Below, piece after piece: positions 36,071 to 47,864 of a stretch of 64,000 nucleotides of DNA; the first letter of the stretch is position 1, and each line of letters starts with the position of its first letter. Origin of the DNA: Hansfordia pulvinata (taxonomy: Eukaryota; Ascomycota; Sordariomycetes; Xylariales); assembly GCA_006538405.1 (NCBI GenBank), contig BJKQ01000003.1, positions 3,286,001 through 3,350,000 on the forward strand, written 5' to 3'. The notes below the pieces were generated by a model. It was given only the letters and a program-made list of their open reading frames with translations. It was not told the origin of the DNA and ran no database searches. The position numbers were made by a program, and so were the translations under genes.

Positions 36071-37890
36071 ATGACTGCACTCTCCGCCCTTGGGGCCGTG
36101 GTGGCGCTGTTGGCATCGCAGGCGACGGCCGCCCTTGTGGCGCGCGATCCCCCAGCGCCCGTCAGCTCGGCGACCTGCAACGGGAAGCAATACATCTATG
36201 AGGAGATGGCTGGCTGGGGGTATGTCAAGTCCAGCGCGAGGGACAAGTTTGGCGACTCGCTCGGCGGCCTGGGAAGCGCCATTCACATCGACAAGGCGTC
36301 CTGGAGGCGTGAGGAGGACGGCAATTATATGGGCACTTTGTGGTCGCTGCCCGACCGCGGCTGGTGAGTCCCCACGCCAAATCCTCAGAAACATGCGAGC
36401 ATGGATTTCACGCATGTTTGCAATCGGCCTCGTCGAAGTACCAGACTTGTCGCGGCTAACGCAGCCCAGGAACACCGAAGGCACACTCAACTTCCAGCCT
36501 CGAGTCCATAAGTTCAACATCACTTTTGGCCCGGGGCCTGGCACGGGCGCAGGGCCGGAGACGGTGCCGAACCTGGACCTCACCTACGTCGATACCATTC
36601 GCTTCTCAGGGCCCGATGGCACCCCCTGCACTGGCCTTGATGCCAACCAGACAGGCCATTTCACCTTCCCCGGCTTTCCTGACCTCCCGCTAGCCTCATA
36701 TGAGGGGGATGGGTTCGGCGGCGAGGGGCCCGGCGGCAAGCGCATTCCCGTCGACTCGGAGGGTCTGTATGTCAACAAGGACGGCACTTTCTGGGTGTCG
36801 GACGAGTATGGCCCGTACATATGTGAGTGCACACTGCCTAATGTCACCCCGGGGAACGCAGCTAACATGTCGCCCAGACCGGTTTGACCAGAACGGCACC
36901 ATGCTGGCGGCGATCCGCCCGCCTGACGCGCTGATCCCCTTCCGCAACGGCACCGAGTCCTTCTCTTCCAACAACCCTGTTCACTACATCGACAATGGCA
37001 AGGGGCCCGGGCCGATCCCCGAGGACCCGGACCACGGCCGCGACAACAACAGCGGCTTCGAAGGCTTGCACGTGTCAGACGACGAGAAGACGTTGTATGT
37101 GATGCTGCAGTCTGCGACCGTCCATGAGGGTGTAAGTGTTCTCCCTTCAACTACGACTCGGGATCTGCCATGCACGACTTTGCTGGACACTCTCTGATTG
37201 TGATTGCAGGGTCTCCACGGCAAGAGCAGGCGCCACGCGCGGATGCTTAAGTACGATGTGTCGAGCAAAGTGAAGCCGACTTATGCGGGTGAATATGTAG
37301 TGCCATTGCCTTTGTACGCAGACCCGACGGACGACGGTGCGCAGAAAGTGGCCAAGCAGTCGGAGCTGCACTCGCTAGCCAACGGGCAGTTCTTGGTACT
37401 GGCGCGTGACAGCGGGTCTGGCCGAGGCAACGGCGAAGGCAAGACGGAGTCGGTGTACCGGCACATTGACATCGTCGACATCTCCGCAGCCACCGACCTC
37501 AAGGCGGCTGACGCCTACGACTGCAGCACGTGCACAATCTCGTCGGATCCAGCAACGGGTGCGGTCAAGAAGAACATCAAGCCGGCTCTCTATTGTCCGT
37601 GGCTCGACTTCAATGACAACGACCAGCTGTCCCGCTTCAGCTTACACAACGGCGGTAAGGACGACGACCGCCTGCTCAACGAAAAGTGGGAATCGATCGC
37701 CGTGGTGCCGGTCGACCCCACTGGCAAGGGACCGAGGGGCCAGGACGAGTACTTCATCTTCAGCTTGAGCGACAACGACTTCATCACGCAGCACGGCTAC
37801 CTCAACAATGGCAAGTTCAAGTACGCCGACTCGAGCAAGAACAACCTCGACAACCAAGCACTGGTCTTCAAGGTCAAGATTCCCAAGTAG
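36071..37890 (+). CDS. Secreted phytase-like esterase domain protein
   Basis: Four exons, 36071-36363, 36470-36822, 36878-37131 and 37210-37890, introns 106, 55 and 78 nt with GTGAGT or GTAAGT donors, give 526 residues. Residues 1-21 form a signal peptide (ALGAVVALLASQATAALV). The body matches the esterase-like phytase domain (Pfam Phytase-like, beta-propeller): GLGSAIHID, LWSLPDRGW, DSEGLYVNKDGTFWVSDEYGPY, NNSGFEGLHVSDDEKTLYV, ELHSLANGQFLVLARD and NEKWESIAVVP. The glutamates in SEGLY, FEGLH and WESIA are the expected metal or active-site positions of the fold. Several N-glycosylation sequons suit an extracellular or vacuolar enzyme. The substrate is unproven; a phosphoester is likely from family knowledge. 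Confidence 0.9.
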
Positions 37891-38121
37891 GATGCGCCGG
37901 GGCTGGGTTTTTACGGCAATGCTTTCCTTCGCGGCCCTTCTTCAGGGGGCGCAATTCTTCTTCTGTTTTGGATACCAATTTTCACGCGCGCATATTAGAG
38001 AGGCCGGTTTGGAGGAGGCCTGGAGTATATCCACTTTGTATATAAATGGAATCGAAACGCTGGCGCCGCTGTTTATCTGTATGTCTGTTTGTTCCCACGC
38101 ATGACGACAGGTATGTCTGGC

Positions 38122-38227
38122 CTAATCCCCTGTGGCGTCCCGTGTTAACCGATGGTCGCCGCTGTGACAGCTGCATCTGTTTCCGGGGCTCTGCTGCTGA
38201 TTCCGTGGTTCCTCCTTATGCTGTTGT

Positions 38228-38258
<31 letters not shown>

Positions 38259-40103
38259 TCACCTCACTCCTGACGCTCCACTCCTTGCGCACGGCAATCT
38301 GTCCCGGCGTCAGGGGCGGTGAGCCGGCGCCGGCGTCCCCTCCAGGGGAGGACTGCAGCCGCGCGTCCTCGATCATGACGGCCAGCGGCGTGTCCCAGCC
38401 GGCCTGGAAGCCGCGGCCTCCGCCCGCGCTGGCGACGCGCGCGCGCTGGGGTCGCGCCACGCTCGAAACGGTGGTGGTGACGACCGGCTGGCTCGCGACG
38501 GCGCACCCAATGTCCCTCTCGCCGCCACCGCCATTCCTGTTGCTTGTCCTGTTGCTACTGCTGCTGTTGTTGTTGTTGTTCCGGCTGAGGTTGAGGGCGA
38601 AGTGGAAGTTGTGGCGCTCGCGCTCTGCCGCGGACACGGAGGCGTCGGCGCGGTGGTGCGGGTGGGGTGGGGGTATCGCTGCAGGTGGCGGGCGGAGGAT
38701 ATCCTCGGAGGGGGGATCACGGAGCACTGGTGCTGGTGCTGGTGCTGGGGGGAGCCGGAGGGCGAGGCGCGGTAGTAGAAGGAGACTGTGCGCCGGGCGG
38801 GTTCGTCCTCGTTGTTGACGCTGGCTCTGCTGCTGCTGCTGCCGTGACTGTGGACGCAGGTGCGGGCGTCGCTGTCGCCGTCGTCGTCGTTGTCGTCGTC
38901 GCCGTTGATGATCTTGTGGGCGGACGAAGAGGCGGGGCTCGTCGTGGGGGCGTGGCGGCCCCTTGTTCCCGCCGCCGCTTCCGGGTCCGGGGTGCTGGGG
39001 CCGTATCTGGCGCAGCCGCTGCCGGCGAGGTAGGCCGAGTCGTCGCGCCCGCGGACACGGCGGTACAGGGGCCGCAGCATGGGCAGGCTGACGCACAGGG
39101 CGGTCAGGCTGGGCTCGGCGGCGGTCAGGAAGCCCGGCAGCAGGCTGTTGCGGGAGAAGTTCCAGAACATGTCGGTGCCGAGGAAGAGGTGGAGGCGGAC
39201 GCAGGAGACGAGGGTGACCAGGGCTCCCAGGGTGAAGGAGAAGAGCAGGCCGACCTTGTCGCTGGTCTTGACCCTGAGGCCGAGGATGCTGGGGACGGGC
39301 AGGGCCAGCATGAGGAGGTCGGTGGAGATGGCGACGACGCAGCTGGGGACGTAGACGGTCATCTTGCGGTTCTGGCAGTGGGCCATGCGGCCCCGGGTCC
39401 ACAGGTCGCTGAGCGGGAGGCACTGGGCGTACTGCCAGACGAGCCCCGCGGCGAGCCACGCGGCGATGAAGGCCGCGGTGGCCCGGGTGGCGGCCAGCAT
39501 GCGCCGGCTGCGGAACAGGCGGGCGTAGAAGAAGAGCACGCTCAGCTTGGCCAGGCCGATGGCCACTGTGTACAGGCCCTCCTCGGCCATGGAGATCTGG
39601 CCAGCAGCAGGTTTTTAGTTGATGAGTGGGAAGAGGGGCCTTCTTGTGGTGATTTTCTTGTTTGAACTGGGGGCTTGGCTGGGAACACACAACTCACCTG
39701 GACGAGAAACGCGAGGTTCTCCTGGACGTGGGGATGGGTCTTGTCGTGACCGAAACCTTTGTGGATGGCTGAGAGAAAAGGGAAAAGGGGTATGTTGGTC
39801 AGCTATTTTTTTTTTTTTTTATCTCCCAAGCCAGGAGAGAAGAGGAGAGAGGGAAGCCAGCGAGATATCCGAGAAATCCGAGAACTCTTCACGCACCGAC
39901 GCAGAAGACGACCGTGTGGACCAGGGCGAAGACGGTACAGAAGGTGATGCAGACGTCGTCCCAGCCGAGGTGGGCGCCCGAGATCTTGCGGCAGAGGAAG
40001 CGCAGGCTGACGGTCAGGAGGACGAGGACCTGCAGGACGCACAGGACGGCAGCCAGCGACTCGGCCAGCCGCGTCGGGGGATGAAGTGGACGGGCGCGGC
40101 CAT
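38122..40103 (-). CDS. Fungal rhodopsin-domain (PTH11-like) membrane protein
   Basis: Exons 39897-40103, 39698-39768 and 38122-39596; introns 128 and 101 nt. About 584 residues if two apparent one-base deletions are allowed. The core has seven helices of the fungal rhodopsin domain: VLCVLQVLVLLTVSLRF, GWDDVCITFCTVFALVHTV, YTVAIGLAKLSVLFFYARLF, WLAAGLVWQYAQCLPLSDLW, VVAISTDLLMLALPVPSIL, LLFSFTLGALVTLVSCVRL and the segment near TAAEPSLTALCVSLPM. The start ATG (MAAPVHFIP) joins the first helix only if the G5 run at 40076-40080 has one more base. Near 38690 a second missing base links to a C-terminus with WDTPLAVMIEDARL, SVRSEV and poly-Gln. The tail is long, Ser/Asn/Asp-rich and cytosolic. No N-terminal CFEM domain is present. 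The likely role is plasma-membrane sensing. Confidence 0.78.
38232..38262. repeat. CTG/CAG triplet run in the rhodopsin-like gene
   Basis: Encodes eight consecutive glutamines near the C-terminus of the minus-strand protein. Confidence 0.7.
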
Positions 40104-40893
40104 GGCTGATGTCTTCGTCGTCGTCGTCGTCGCCGTGATCGTCGTCGTCGTGATCGTTCGTGGTTGTGCTGTCTAAAGCTGGGCGATAGGGTGCTGTACT
40201 CGTATAGTCGGACGGAAGAGGCAAGTCCCGAGTACCTTAGGTACTTTTCCCTATATCCCCTGAGGTACCTAGCAAGTGCATACAGGCTCAGGTCGGGTAC
40301 TGTAGGTAGGCAGGTACTCATACAAAGTCAAGCAATCGTCTGCATGGGTGCGTATGCTCGGGACTACTCGGTCCACGCTCCTGTCGATGAATGTTTACCT
40401 AAAAACAAAAACACGGACGAGCACAGAGGCCACAGGACGGGAGTTGCGGGCGGCGGCGCACACATTATATCGGCCGTCTTCTGTTCCCGAGCCTCGCAGC
40501 CTCACAGCCTCACAGCTACTTGCGGAGCACTCTCTGCTACTCGTATGGTCCATGTTGCTCGCCTGCCTGCTTATTTCCGGCGGTCACGAGCCTCGACCAG
40601 GAGCGAAGCGAGCGGACAGCGTTGCCGGCCTCTTTCTCCGGCCCTGTTGGCGGTTCGGGCCGCTCCTCGCCACATTGGCGCAACAAACTAAAACCCCGAA
40701 AAGAAACACCACAAGGCACACCTCCCTACCTACAAAGAATGCCAGGTAAGGTGCTGTGGGTAAACAGAATAGGTATGCTGTGTCCTCGCATGCAGGGCTC
40801 CCGCCAACGCGCTACAACGAGGCTGCAGCTCGAGGAAGGCAACGATGGTGGGTGGTCCGCCTGTGCCGCCCCAGAAGCATAGCCGCGAATGAA

Positions 40894-40907
40894 GGGGGGG
40901 GGGGGGG
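40894..40907. repeat. Poly-G run of 14 bases
   Basis: Homopolymer in intergenic DNA. Confidence 0.8.
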
Positions 40908-41142
40908 TCCTGTGCGTGTGGTCCACTTTGATGACCGCAGCAGCAGCAGCACGCACACAGCGGATGCACCTAATGTACGAGAATCTTCAAGCAGCACAGC
41001 ACAGCACAGCACAGCCCGCGCCCCAAGTTAGTGAGATGGGGAAGCGTGGCTGCAGACCGTCGAGGGAGACCAGAAACATCCACCGCTGCTGCCGCCACTG
41101 ATAAACCACTCTCAGGAAGATGGCCGTCCATTGGCTCAATCG

Positions 41143-41172
41143 CAGACAGACAGATAGACAGACAGACAGACG
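41143..41172. repeat. CAGA tetranucleotide microsatellite
   Basis: Imperfect CAGA/TAGA units in intergenic DNA. Confidence 0.75.
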
Positions 41173-42318
41173 GGACGAGGCCGCGGCCGCTGTGCTCGTA
41201 GATCGACAGCCAGCCGCGGTGTCCGCCCCCTTCTGCCTGCAGACTGAGTGGTGAATGCTCATCGAATCGAATCGAATCGACGTGGCTTCTTCTCTTCTAT
41301 CTGGCTGCCATCTTACCCAACTCACATCATGCATCAGTAATTCCTCTTATCATGGTCTGTCTGCCCGTGGTTTGTTGGTTGGTGGTCGTTGGTGCCGTGC
41401 GCAGGCAGGCTGCCGCTTCTGCTCGGCAATCAGCCAGCGCCTACCTCTCACCTGCAGCCGGTAAAAGACAAGTTGGCGATGCGAGATTGTCCCCCAACGG
41501 ACCACGAAACCCACCTTACTACTCGCACAATGCAAAGAGCACATCTTGCATGAGGCGTTCTGAATAAGCAGCAACCCCCCCCCTCACCCCTCGTCACTCT
41601 GTGCCGTCCCACGCTAAGCGCGGACATTCGAGTGAAAATACGGACAGCCAGCCTTTCCTCAGTCTACCGTTCAGCCCACAGGACGTTGATTGACGGCTGA
41701 AAAACAACTAAGAAAAGAAAACAATCAAGAGAACGAGGCGGCTAGACAGGAGTGTCGCCGGCATCATACCTCCGGCACACCAAGGCCCATCGGGTCGGCT
41801 CGAGCAGGCGACAGCGATCCAAAGGCCATAATCACGTCAAAGGAGCCCGTGGCGCAGTCACAATCGAGCAAATACGACAGCGCAGAGTGTTGGGCGTGTC
41901 AGTCAAGAGAAGAAGAGAAAAGCTCCCCACCGCATGTATTAACCTAGTGGGTGTCGAAGCCGCCCCAAAAAAGAATTACTATAATCGCAAAGGCGCGATA
42001 GAGACGGCACCAAGCGTTTGCGCCATGCCCGCTTGCCCCCCCCCTATCAGCGGTAGAGTTGATGGTTCCCGGACTGCCTGTCCCGCGTGGTCCGCGCGGG
42101 AGGGCAGAATAAAGTAATGAGGGACGGCAAGGCAAGAAAACTGCAGGCCGGCGCCTCGGCGCGCAAGATCCCACACCGCAGAACCCCGCGAGCTTCTTCC
42201 CATGTACAACGAATGACCCGAGGGATGCTGTGGCACGACCAAGTCTCTCACAGACAGACCAAAGCACAAAGGCACGCGCCCCGCCCGCGAAAGAAGGAGG
42301 AACCTGGCAGCGTCATCC

Positions 42319-43163
42319 TTACAGCACGGCGACGACGACGCCCGCGACGGCGGCCAGCAGGCCACCCGCGCTGCCGGCGAGCCCAGCCGCCCCGCCCGTC
42401 TCCTGGGAGTCGCTGGACGATGCCGTCGCGGTGCTGCTGTCGCCCGTGTCCGTGGTGAAGCCCCCGTTGCCGCTGCTGCCGCTGCTGCCGCTGCTGCCGC
42501 TGCTGCCGCTGCTGCCCGTGGTTGTGGGTGTGGCCGTGCTGTGGGTCGACGACGACGAAGTCTTTGAGTGCGTCTTGGACGTGGTCGTGTTGGCGCTGCA
42601 GGGAGGGAAGGACATGTTAGTATATCACCGCCACGAGTAATGAGGAAAAGAAGAAAAAATAGGAGAGAGATTTCAATCGAGAAATCCGGCGTGCGGGGTC
42701 ACGCAAGCAGCCAGTGCGCAGAAACCACAGCCACAGAAAAAGCCGTCCATGAGATTGCGGCGGTATGTCATGCTGCAGAACAGATCCCCGGGGGAGCTCA
42801 ACTTACCAGTTGGACTCCTTCTCGGCCTGGTAGCCAGACGAGCGAGAGTCGTTGGGGCAGTTGTCGAAGCAGCTGTGTTCCGTCAGTCAATGATGATCTT
42901 CTCTGGGGCATGGGGCAAGAGCATTGGGGCACTCACGTAACAATGGCAGTGTATCTGTCACACAGGCAGTTGTAGTCGTTCGTGTCGCACAGGCTCAGGT
43001 AGGCGGTGGTTGTCGACAGGCACGTGTCGAGGATATTCTGGGCCGGGCAGGCCGTGCTGGTGGACGACGCCGAGGACGACGACGACGAGGTCGTCTCGGA
43101 GGCGGTTTCGGCCGACAGGGCAGCACCGAGGAAGGCGGCCACGGACAAAACGGAGGCCTTCAT
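42319..43163 (-). CDS. GPI-anchored Cys-rich/Ser-Thr-rich cell-wall protein
   Basis: Three exons, 42937-43163, 42807-42872 and 42319-42595, introns 64 and 211 nt, give 189 residues. Residues 1-18 form a signal peptide (MKASVLSVAAFLGAALSA). A compact domain of about residues 38-98 has eight cysteines (CPAQNILDTC, SLCDTNDYNCLC, TCFDNCPND, SNC), as in fungal GPI-anchored serine-threonine-rich proteins. It is CFEM-like in cysteine number but not in spacing. A Ser/Thr/Gly-rich stalk with five GSS repeats follows, and the C-terminus is hydrophobic (GLLAAVAGVVVAVL) after small residues, as required for GPI attachment. It is expected in the plasma membrane or wall; no catalytic role is evident. Confidence 0.85.
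42470..42514. repeat. CCGCTGCTG nonamer tandem repeat
   Basis: Five in-frame copies encode the Ser-Ser-Gly repeats of the GPI-anchored protein stalk. Confidence 0.8.
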
Positions 43164-44358
43164 TTTGGGAGGCTGTAGTAAACTATTGGGAATAGGAGAT
43201 TGGTGAGAAGCGCAATGCGGTATTAGGTAACAAGCAGTGTAAGTATGACGCGAAGAAGATATCAAATAATCTCGAATGTACAAGCAAGCTAGTTCTGAGC
43301 GAGAGGACTGGGCAGTAGAGCGATGAGAAGGGAGAGGATGCTGTCAGCCAGGGCCGGGCACTGCAGCTGTTTAAAGATGCATCTTCTCGTGACCCAGCGT
43401 CGTTGCGGTCAAGCTGACCTGGCCCAGTCCCTGCAGCGTTCAGGCCGGAAATTTGCCGCATACTGTCCATGTCTCTGTCGATAACGCCGCCGCCGGATGA
43501 CCGTCAGTCAAGACGCAAGAATAAGAAACCAGGGTGAGACCTGCTGCCGTGCCGCTGGGCGCTCTGAGCTGTGTGTGTGTGTGTGTGTGTGTGCGCGCAA
43601 GTCGCTGGAACGATGTTCCCGGGCTTTGCAGGCAGTCTGCGGTGTCCCCTTGGCGACATGCTCTTGATCATCCGGTTGGATACGAACTGGCATGCAGAAT
43701 GCAACGCAAGACTACTCGTGGCCAGGTGGTCGACCCCCTCACGTATACCCTGGGTCTGTACGATGCGAAAAGCGGGAGATGTTGAGAGTGAACAGAGACC
43801 TGCAAGTATCCGGCAGCATCCCAGACCTTCGAGACTATGGCGTTGATTATCGACGGGCCACAAGTCGCGATTGGCCCGTCCGAACCCACCACGGCTCTAA
43901 ATGAACGAGTTGCGGACCTGGAGCAGCTCAGCTTGCTCGGGGCGGTTCCGCACAGAATCAGACGCACATGCCAGCCGCCGCTGCATTGCCACAAGTCAGG
44001 GCAAAGCCGGGTTTCCTGCATGCCGCATGGCTCAAAACGTCGAATCCTATTAAGTAGGTAGGTTTAGGCGTGCATGGAAGAGTCGGCATTGAGCCTGCGT
44101 AAACGGCTGGTGACACAAGCGAGTTGGCCGGGGTTGATGACAGCAGCACGTTGTCGGCAGGAAATTAGATCCAGCGCAAAGAGGCGACAAAAGCAATGCA
44201 TGCAATATGCAGGGTGGTGCCTTGGGAAAGGGCGCATTGTCTGACAGGCCCGTCCGAGCCAAAGACCACCCGCCCATCTGGACCGAATCCCACAGGGCCA
44301 CCAGCAGGGCGTGGCAAACCACGTCCGAGAGTCCGAGACCCCTCGCCCTGCCGGCCTG
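43164..44358. other. Intergenic region
   Basis: Promoter side of the GPI-anchored protein gene and 3' flank of the proton-channel gene. It includes a GT dinucleotide run (43571-43593). No gene is seen. Confidence 0.5.
43571..43593. repeat. GT dinucleotide microsatellite
   Basis: About eleven GT units followed by a few GC units. Confidence 0.85.
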
Positions 44359-45283
44359 CTAAGCTTCGGAGAAGCTACGAGCAGTGGGTTCCGGCTGAGG
44401 TTCGCAGCCGGACTGGGGCGCGTGGGCGGCAAGGCGGGCCCGCAGGTTCGCATTCTGCTTCTCGAGGTCTTGGACCTGGAGGCGGAGGTCCTCCATGCCC
44501 TCGCTGGCCTCGACGGAGAACTCGTCGAGGATCTTGACGAAGCGCCACAGGCGGAAGACGACAATCAGCGAGGCAATCTCCTCGACGGAGCCGTTCTCCA
44601 GCAGGTCGACGGCGAAGCTACCGACTATGACGAAGGCGTCGAAGCAGTGGAAGGTGCTGGCGAAGAAGCTGGAATGCGGAGCACAAGGCGGGTGGTCAGT
44701 CAGGCACTGGGTATGTAGACAGGCAACATGTCTATCCGTTTGCTCGTACACACAACTCCACGGCGTACGCAAGACTCACCGCAAGCCAGCGGCAAAGACG
44801 GACAGGAGCAGCTCGGCCATGAAGAGGCAGCTCATGACGAGGGAAAAGGTGGACAGGGCGCTGCGGGTGGGGGCGACCCAGGGCTCGTGCTCGCGGCCGA
44901 GCTCGCAGGTGATGAGGCCGACGAAGATGTCGCTGAGGATGCCGGCGACGTCGAGGACGACGAGGCCAAGTACCAGCCAGTGCTTCGCACGGGAGGCGTC
45001 GAACCGTCTGGCGGCGCGGCGCACATGCTGGATCCGGGCAGGCCAGCAGTTGATCTGCTGTTGCTGGTGTCGCTGGTCCGGGGGGATGAGCTGGGCAGCC
45101 GGTGGCTTGGAGGAGACTCGGCTGGAGATGGCGAACCGGCTCGGATCAGCCAAAGAGGGGCCTGGGTCTGGTGGGAAGGACGGCGGGGATGGGGTTGACA
45201 GGGACCGGCGGCGCGTGTCTCAGAGGCGCGGAGGGGGAGAAGGAAAAAGGTGACTCACCCAACAGCGGCGTGTGGTCGCTCAT
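44359..45283 (-). CDS. Voltage-gated proton channel (Hv1/HVCN1-like)
   Basis: Three exons, 45259-45283, 44780-45167 and 44359-44668, introns 91 and 111 nt, give 240 residues, close to animal Hv1 size. It is a lone four-helix voltage-sensor domain with no pore domain. S1 (about 72-93) holds the selectivity-type aspartate D81 in VVLDVAG; S2 (about 113-134) has E128 in FMAELLL; S3 (about 142-160) has D148 in HCFDAFVIV; S4 (about 169-184) reads VVFRLWRFVKIL with charges R177, R180 and K183. The RxWRxxK spacing is the Hv1 signature, although the third charge is lysine instead of the usual arginine. The C-terminus (about 196-220) is a heptad coiled coil (MEDLRLQVQDLEKQNANL), as in the dimeric channels. 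It should conduct outward protons at the plasma membrane. Confidence 0.87.
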
Positions 45284-46025
45284 AATGAATGGCTTGCAGT
45301 GGCTTGGGAGGTAAGTAGGTACCAATGGATAGGAATACGGTAGACCTTAAGTGGGACGGTACCTTACCTGAGGAAGGTACTCGTAGATGAAGATAGACGG
45401 ACATGTGGTGATTGCGACTGGCGGCCGAGACGGCGTCGCGGTAGGAGGCATGGATCCGTATTGTGACGGCCCGGGCGCGTTGGGGTCCGTCCGTCTCAAC
45501 CCACGCGGGCGGTGGTGGGCGGATTGGTGTCCAACAGGACGGCCCAGTCCACGGCTTGCCGCATTCTACGAGTGCCGGACATGAGGTGCAGTCCCCTCCA
45601 CGACACGACCTCGTTTCGCAATCTACTCGTACGTTGACATGTGGACGTGATAACCTCAATGCCCTGAGTTGCTAGTACGCGTAAAGGTACGATAGGCAAG
45701 TTACCCAGGTGCAGCACTCGTAAGCCCTTCCGTCCGATATGTGTTCCGTTGCCGAGTCCCGCTCGCTGCTTATCGGAGCGCTCCATGACCCCGCTACGCC
45801 CCGCCCCGCCCCCCGCGTCCGCCTCTCCACCACGGAGCACCACGGAGCCGGCACCGGTGCCGAAGAACGCCGGTATCTCGAGATCATGCCCATCGATGAG
45901 GCTACTCTACCGACAGGCACTGCTCAACTAGTCCTCTCCGCTTCCCATCTAATTTGGCCCCCTCTCATCAATCGCGTACCACACCACCCCAACTACCACG
46001 GTCCCGCCAAACACTCGAGCCGAGC
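45284..46025. other. Divergent intergenic region
   Basis: Shared upstream region of the proton-channel and dihydroorotate dehydrogenase-like genes. It has GTACCTTACCTGAGGAAGG-type inverted repeat sequence near 45358 and TACGAGTA-family sites at 45378 and 45624. Confidence 0.5.
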
Positions 46026-47422
46026 ATGCCCGCCGCCGCCGACGAGGACGAGGGCACGCTTCGGCCGCCACCTCGGCTCATCATAGATCCACCGCTTCTC
46101 AACACCGCCTGCCCCTGGGCCACGACTCGGGCCGATCTCAGGGCCCTGTACGACTGTCCCTCCACCGGCGCCGTCACTGTCCGCACCTCGACCCTGCACG
46201 GCTTCCCTCACGACCCGGCCGTCCACCAGTACGCCTTTCTCGACCCGGCCACACTGCAGCCTGTGTCACCGGACTCACCACGGCAGGGCCAGCCGGCGGC
46301 TACTGCCCCGCCCCCGACGCCGGCAGCAGCAGCAATAGCAGCAGCCAGCCTCAACAACCTCGGCTACAGCCCCATCCCCCTAGACGAGTATCTGACCTAC
46401 GTGGCCGAGATCGCCGCGTCCCGGCCCCGAGACCCCTCCCCAGGAAGCCCATCATCCTCTCGGTAGCCGGCACCCCCGCCGAGGCCGCCGAGGCATACCG
46501 CCGCGTCCGCCGCGCCGCCGCCGCCACGACCCCCGTCCCGCTCGCCCTGGAGCTCAACCTCAGCTGCCCCAACATCGCCGGCCGCGCCGAGCCCCCGGCC
46601 TACTCGCGCGACCAGCTAGCGCAGTACCTGCGGGCGGTGGCAGCAGCAGCAGCAGCAGCAGAAGAGGAGGAGACTAGGGCCGAGCAAGGGCAGGATGCGG
46701 GATCCCAGGGGCCACCAGCGGAGGAGGGTGAGAGCGTGCGCGTGCCGTGGGGCATCAAAACGCCGCCGTACACGCACGCGGCGCAGTTCGAGACGCTCGT
46801 AGCTGCCCTGCGCGACATCAGCAGCAGCAGCAGCAGCAGCTCTCCCGCGGCCTACTGCCCCGTGAGCTTCATAACGGCGACCAACACGCTGGGCTCGTGC
46901 GCCATGCTGCTCTCGCCGACAGCAGCAACCGCCGCTGGCCCCGCCGCCACCTCTCCCTCTGTTTCAACTCCCCCGTCGCTCTCCTCTGTCCTCCCACCCA
47001 GCACCACCACCACCACCACCATAAGCACAGGCGGCCTGGCCGGCGCCCCGCTGCACCCGCTGGCGCTGGGCAACGTGGCGACTCTGCGGACGCTCCTGGA
47101 CAACGGGGACGCGGTCGAGGCGGCGGCGGCGAGCACCGCTGGCCCCCTCCACGGCCCGGCCGGACGAGGACGCAGCTCCACCCACCGGCAGGAGAGTCGG
47201 AAACAGCAGCAGCAGCAGCAGCAGTGGAACCCCCTATCGCACATAGCCGTCCACGGCGTGGGCGGGGTCTCCGACGCCGCGGGCTACCGGCGCATGCGGG
47301 CCGCGGGCGCCGCGGCCGTGGGGCTGGCCACGGCGCTGGGCGCGGGAGGGGTCCGGGTCTTTGGGGAGATCGAGGGCGGGCTCCGGGAAGGGGCAGGGGA
47401 AGAGGGCGGGGCGGCGTGGTGA
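46026..47422 (+). CDS. Class 1 dihydroorotate dehydrogenase-like flavoprotein, one frame break
   Basis: About 465 residues from the ATG at 46026 (MPAAADEDEG). An (alpha/beta)8 FMN enzyme of the DHODH class 1 group: LIIDPPLLNTACPWATT at the start, ELNLSCPNIAG (the NxSCPN flavin/active-site strand, whose cysteine is the class 1 catalytic base), WGIKTPPYT (conserved lysine), FITATNTLGS, GGLAGAPLHPLALGNV, and IAVHGVGGVSDAAGYRRM for FMN phosphate. The frame changes near 46430: adding one C to the CCCC there joins EIAASRP to LPRKPIILSVAGTPAE. Two low-complexity inserts (Ala/Glu at about 46640-46730 and Ser/Pro/Thr at about 46920-47030) make it longer than the usual 310-320 residues. The essential fungal enzyme is normally the mitochondrial class 2 form, so this is probably an accessory paralogue. 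Confidence 0.8.
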
Positions 47423-47864
47423 GTGAGCGAGCGAGCGAGCGAGAGCTGCTATCTGCAGAGGGTGGCTCACACGCGCGTTGCAGGGCGACACAGCGCGGAC
47501 CCTGGACGTCATCAGCAGACGGATTATTTTTCTTTTCCTTTTTTGAATACGTGATATCAGATTGCATCGTGACGCGTTGTGTTCGTTCTATCGAGCCTCG
47601 TAGACTTGCGTAGACAGGCCAGAACGCTCTGCTCCTGCCCAAGGGTTCTGCCAGGACACATGCACCTCGTTTGACCCATGTGCCGGCTCGCCCGGCCAAC
47701 CAATTCGTTTCGAAGGTGCTCGTGCTGGTACTAGGGCAAGGTAGAAACAGTGTCCCCTAGAGCCCCGCATAACATGCCGAGATTCCACCTGCTATATGTT
47801 CCTCCGCTAAGTGCATTGAACGCCTGTTCCTATGTGTCTATAAATCATGCCCTGCGCTCTACCC
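47423..47864. other. Convergent 3' flanks
   Basis: Between the DHODH-like and RING genes, which converge here. GAGC repeats lie near 47426-47442. No gene. Confidence 0.5.

Larger units (their letters stand above)
40104..42318. other. Intergenic region with several microsatellites
   Basis: Holds a GTACCTTAGGTACT-type element near 40230, TACGAGTA-family sites at 40197 and 40538, a G14 run (40894-40907), CAGCA repeats (40991-41015), CAGA repeats (41143-41172) and CGAAT repeats (41262-41280). No gene is supported. Confidence 0.5.

Noticed and set aside
40104..40224. Upstream extension of the rhodopsin-like gene in the helix frame, beginning at TTG
   Set aside because: It lacks an ATG and is an Asp-rich trinucleotide-repeat translation. 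The ATG at 40103 with one base added in the G5 run gives a normal N-terminus.
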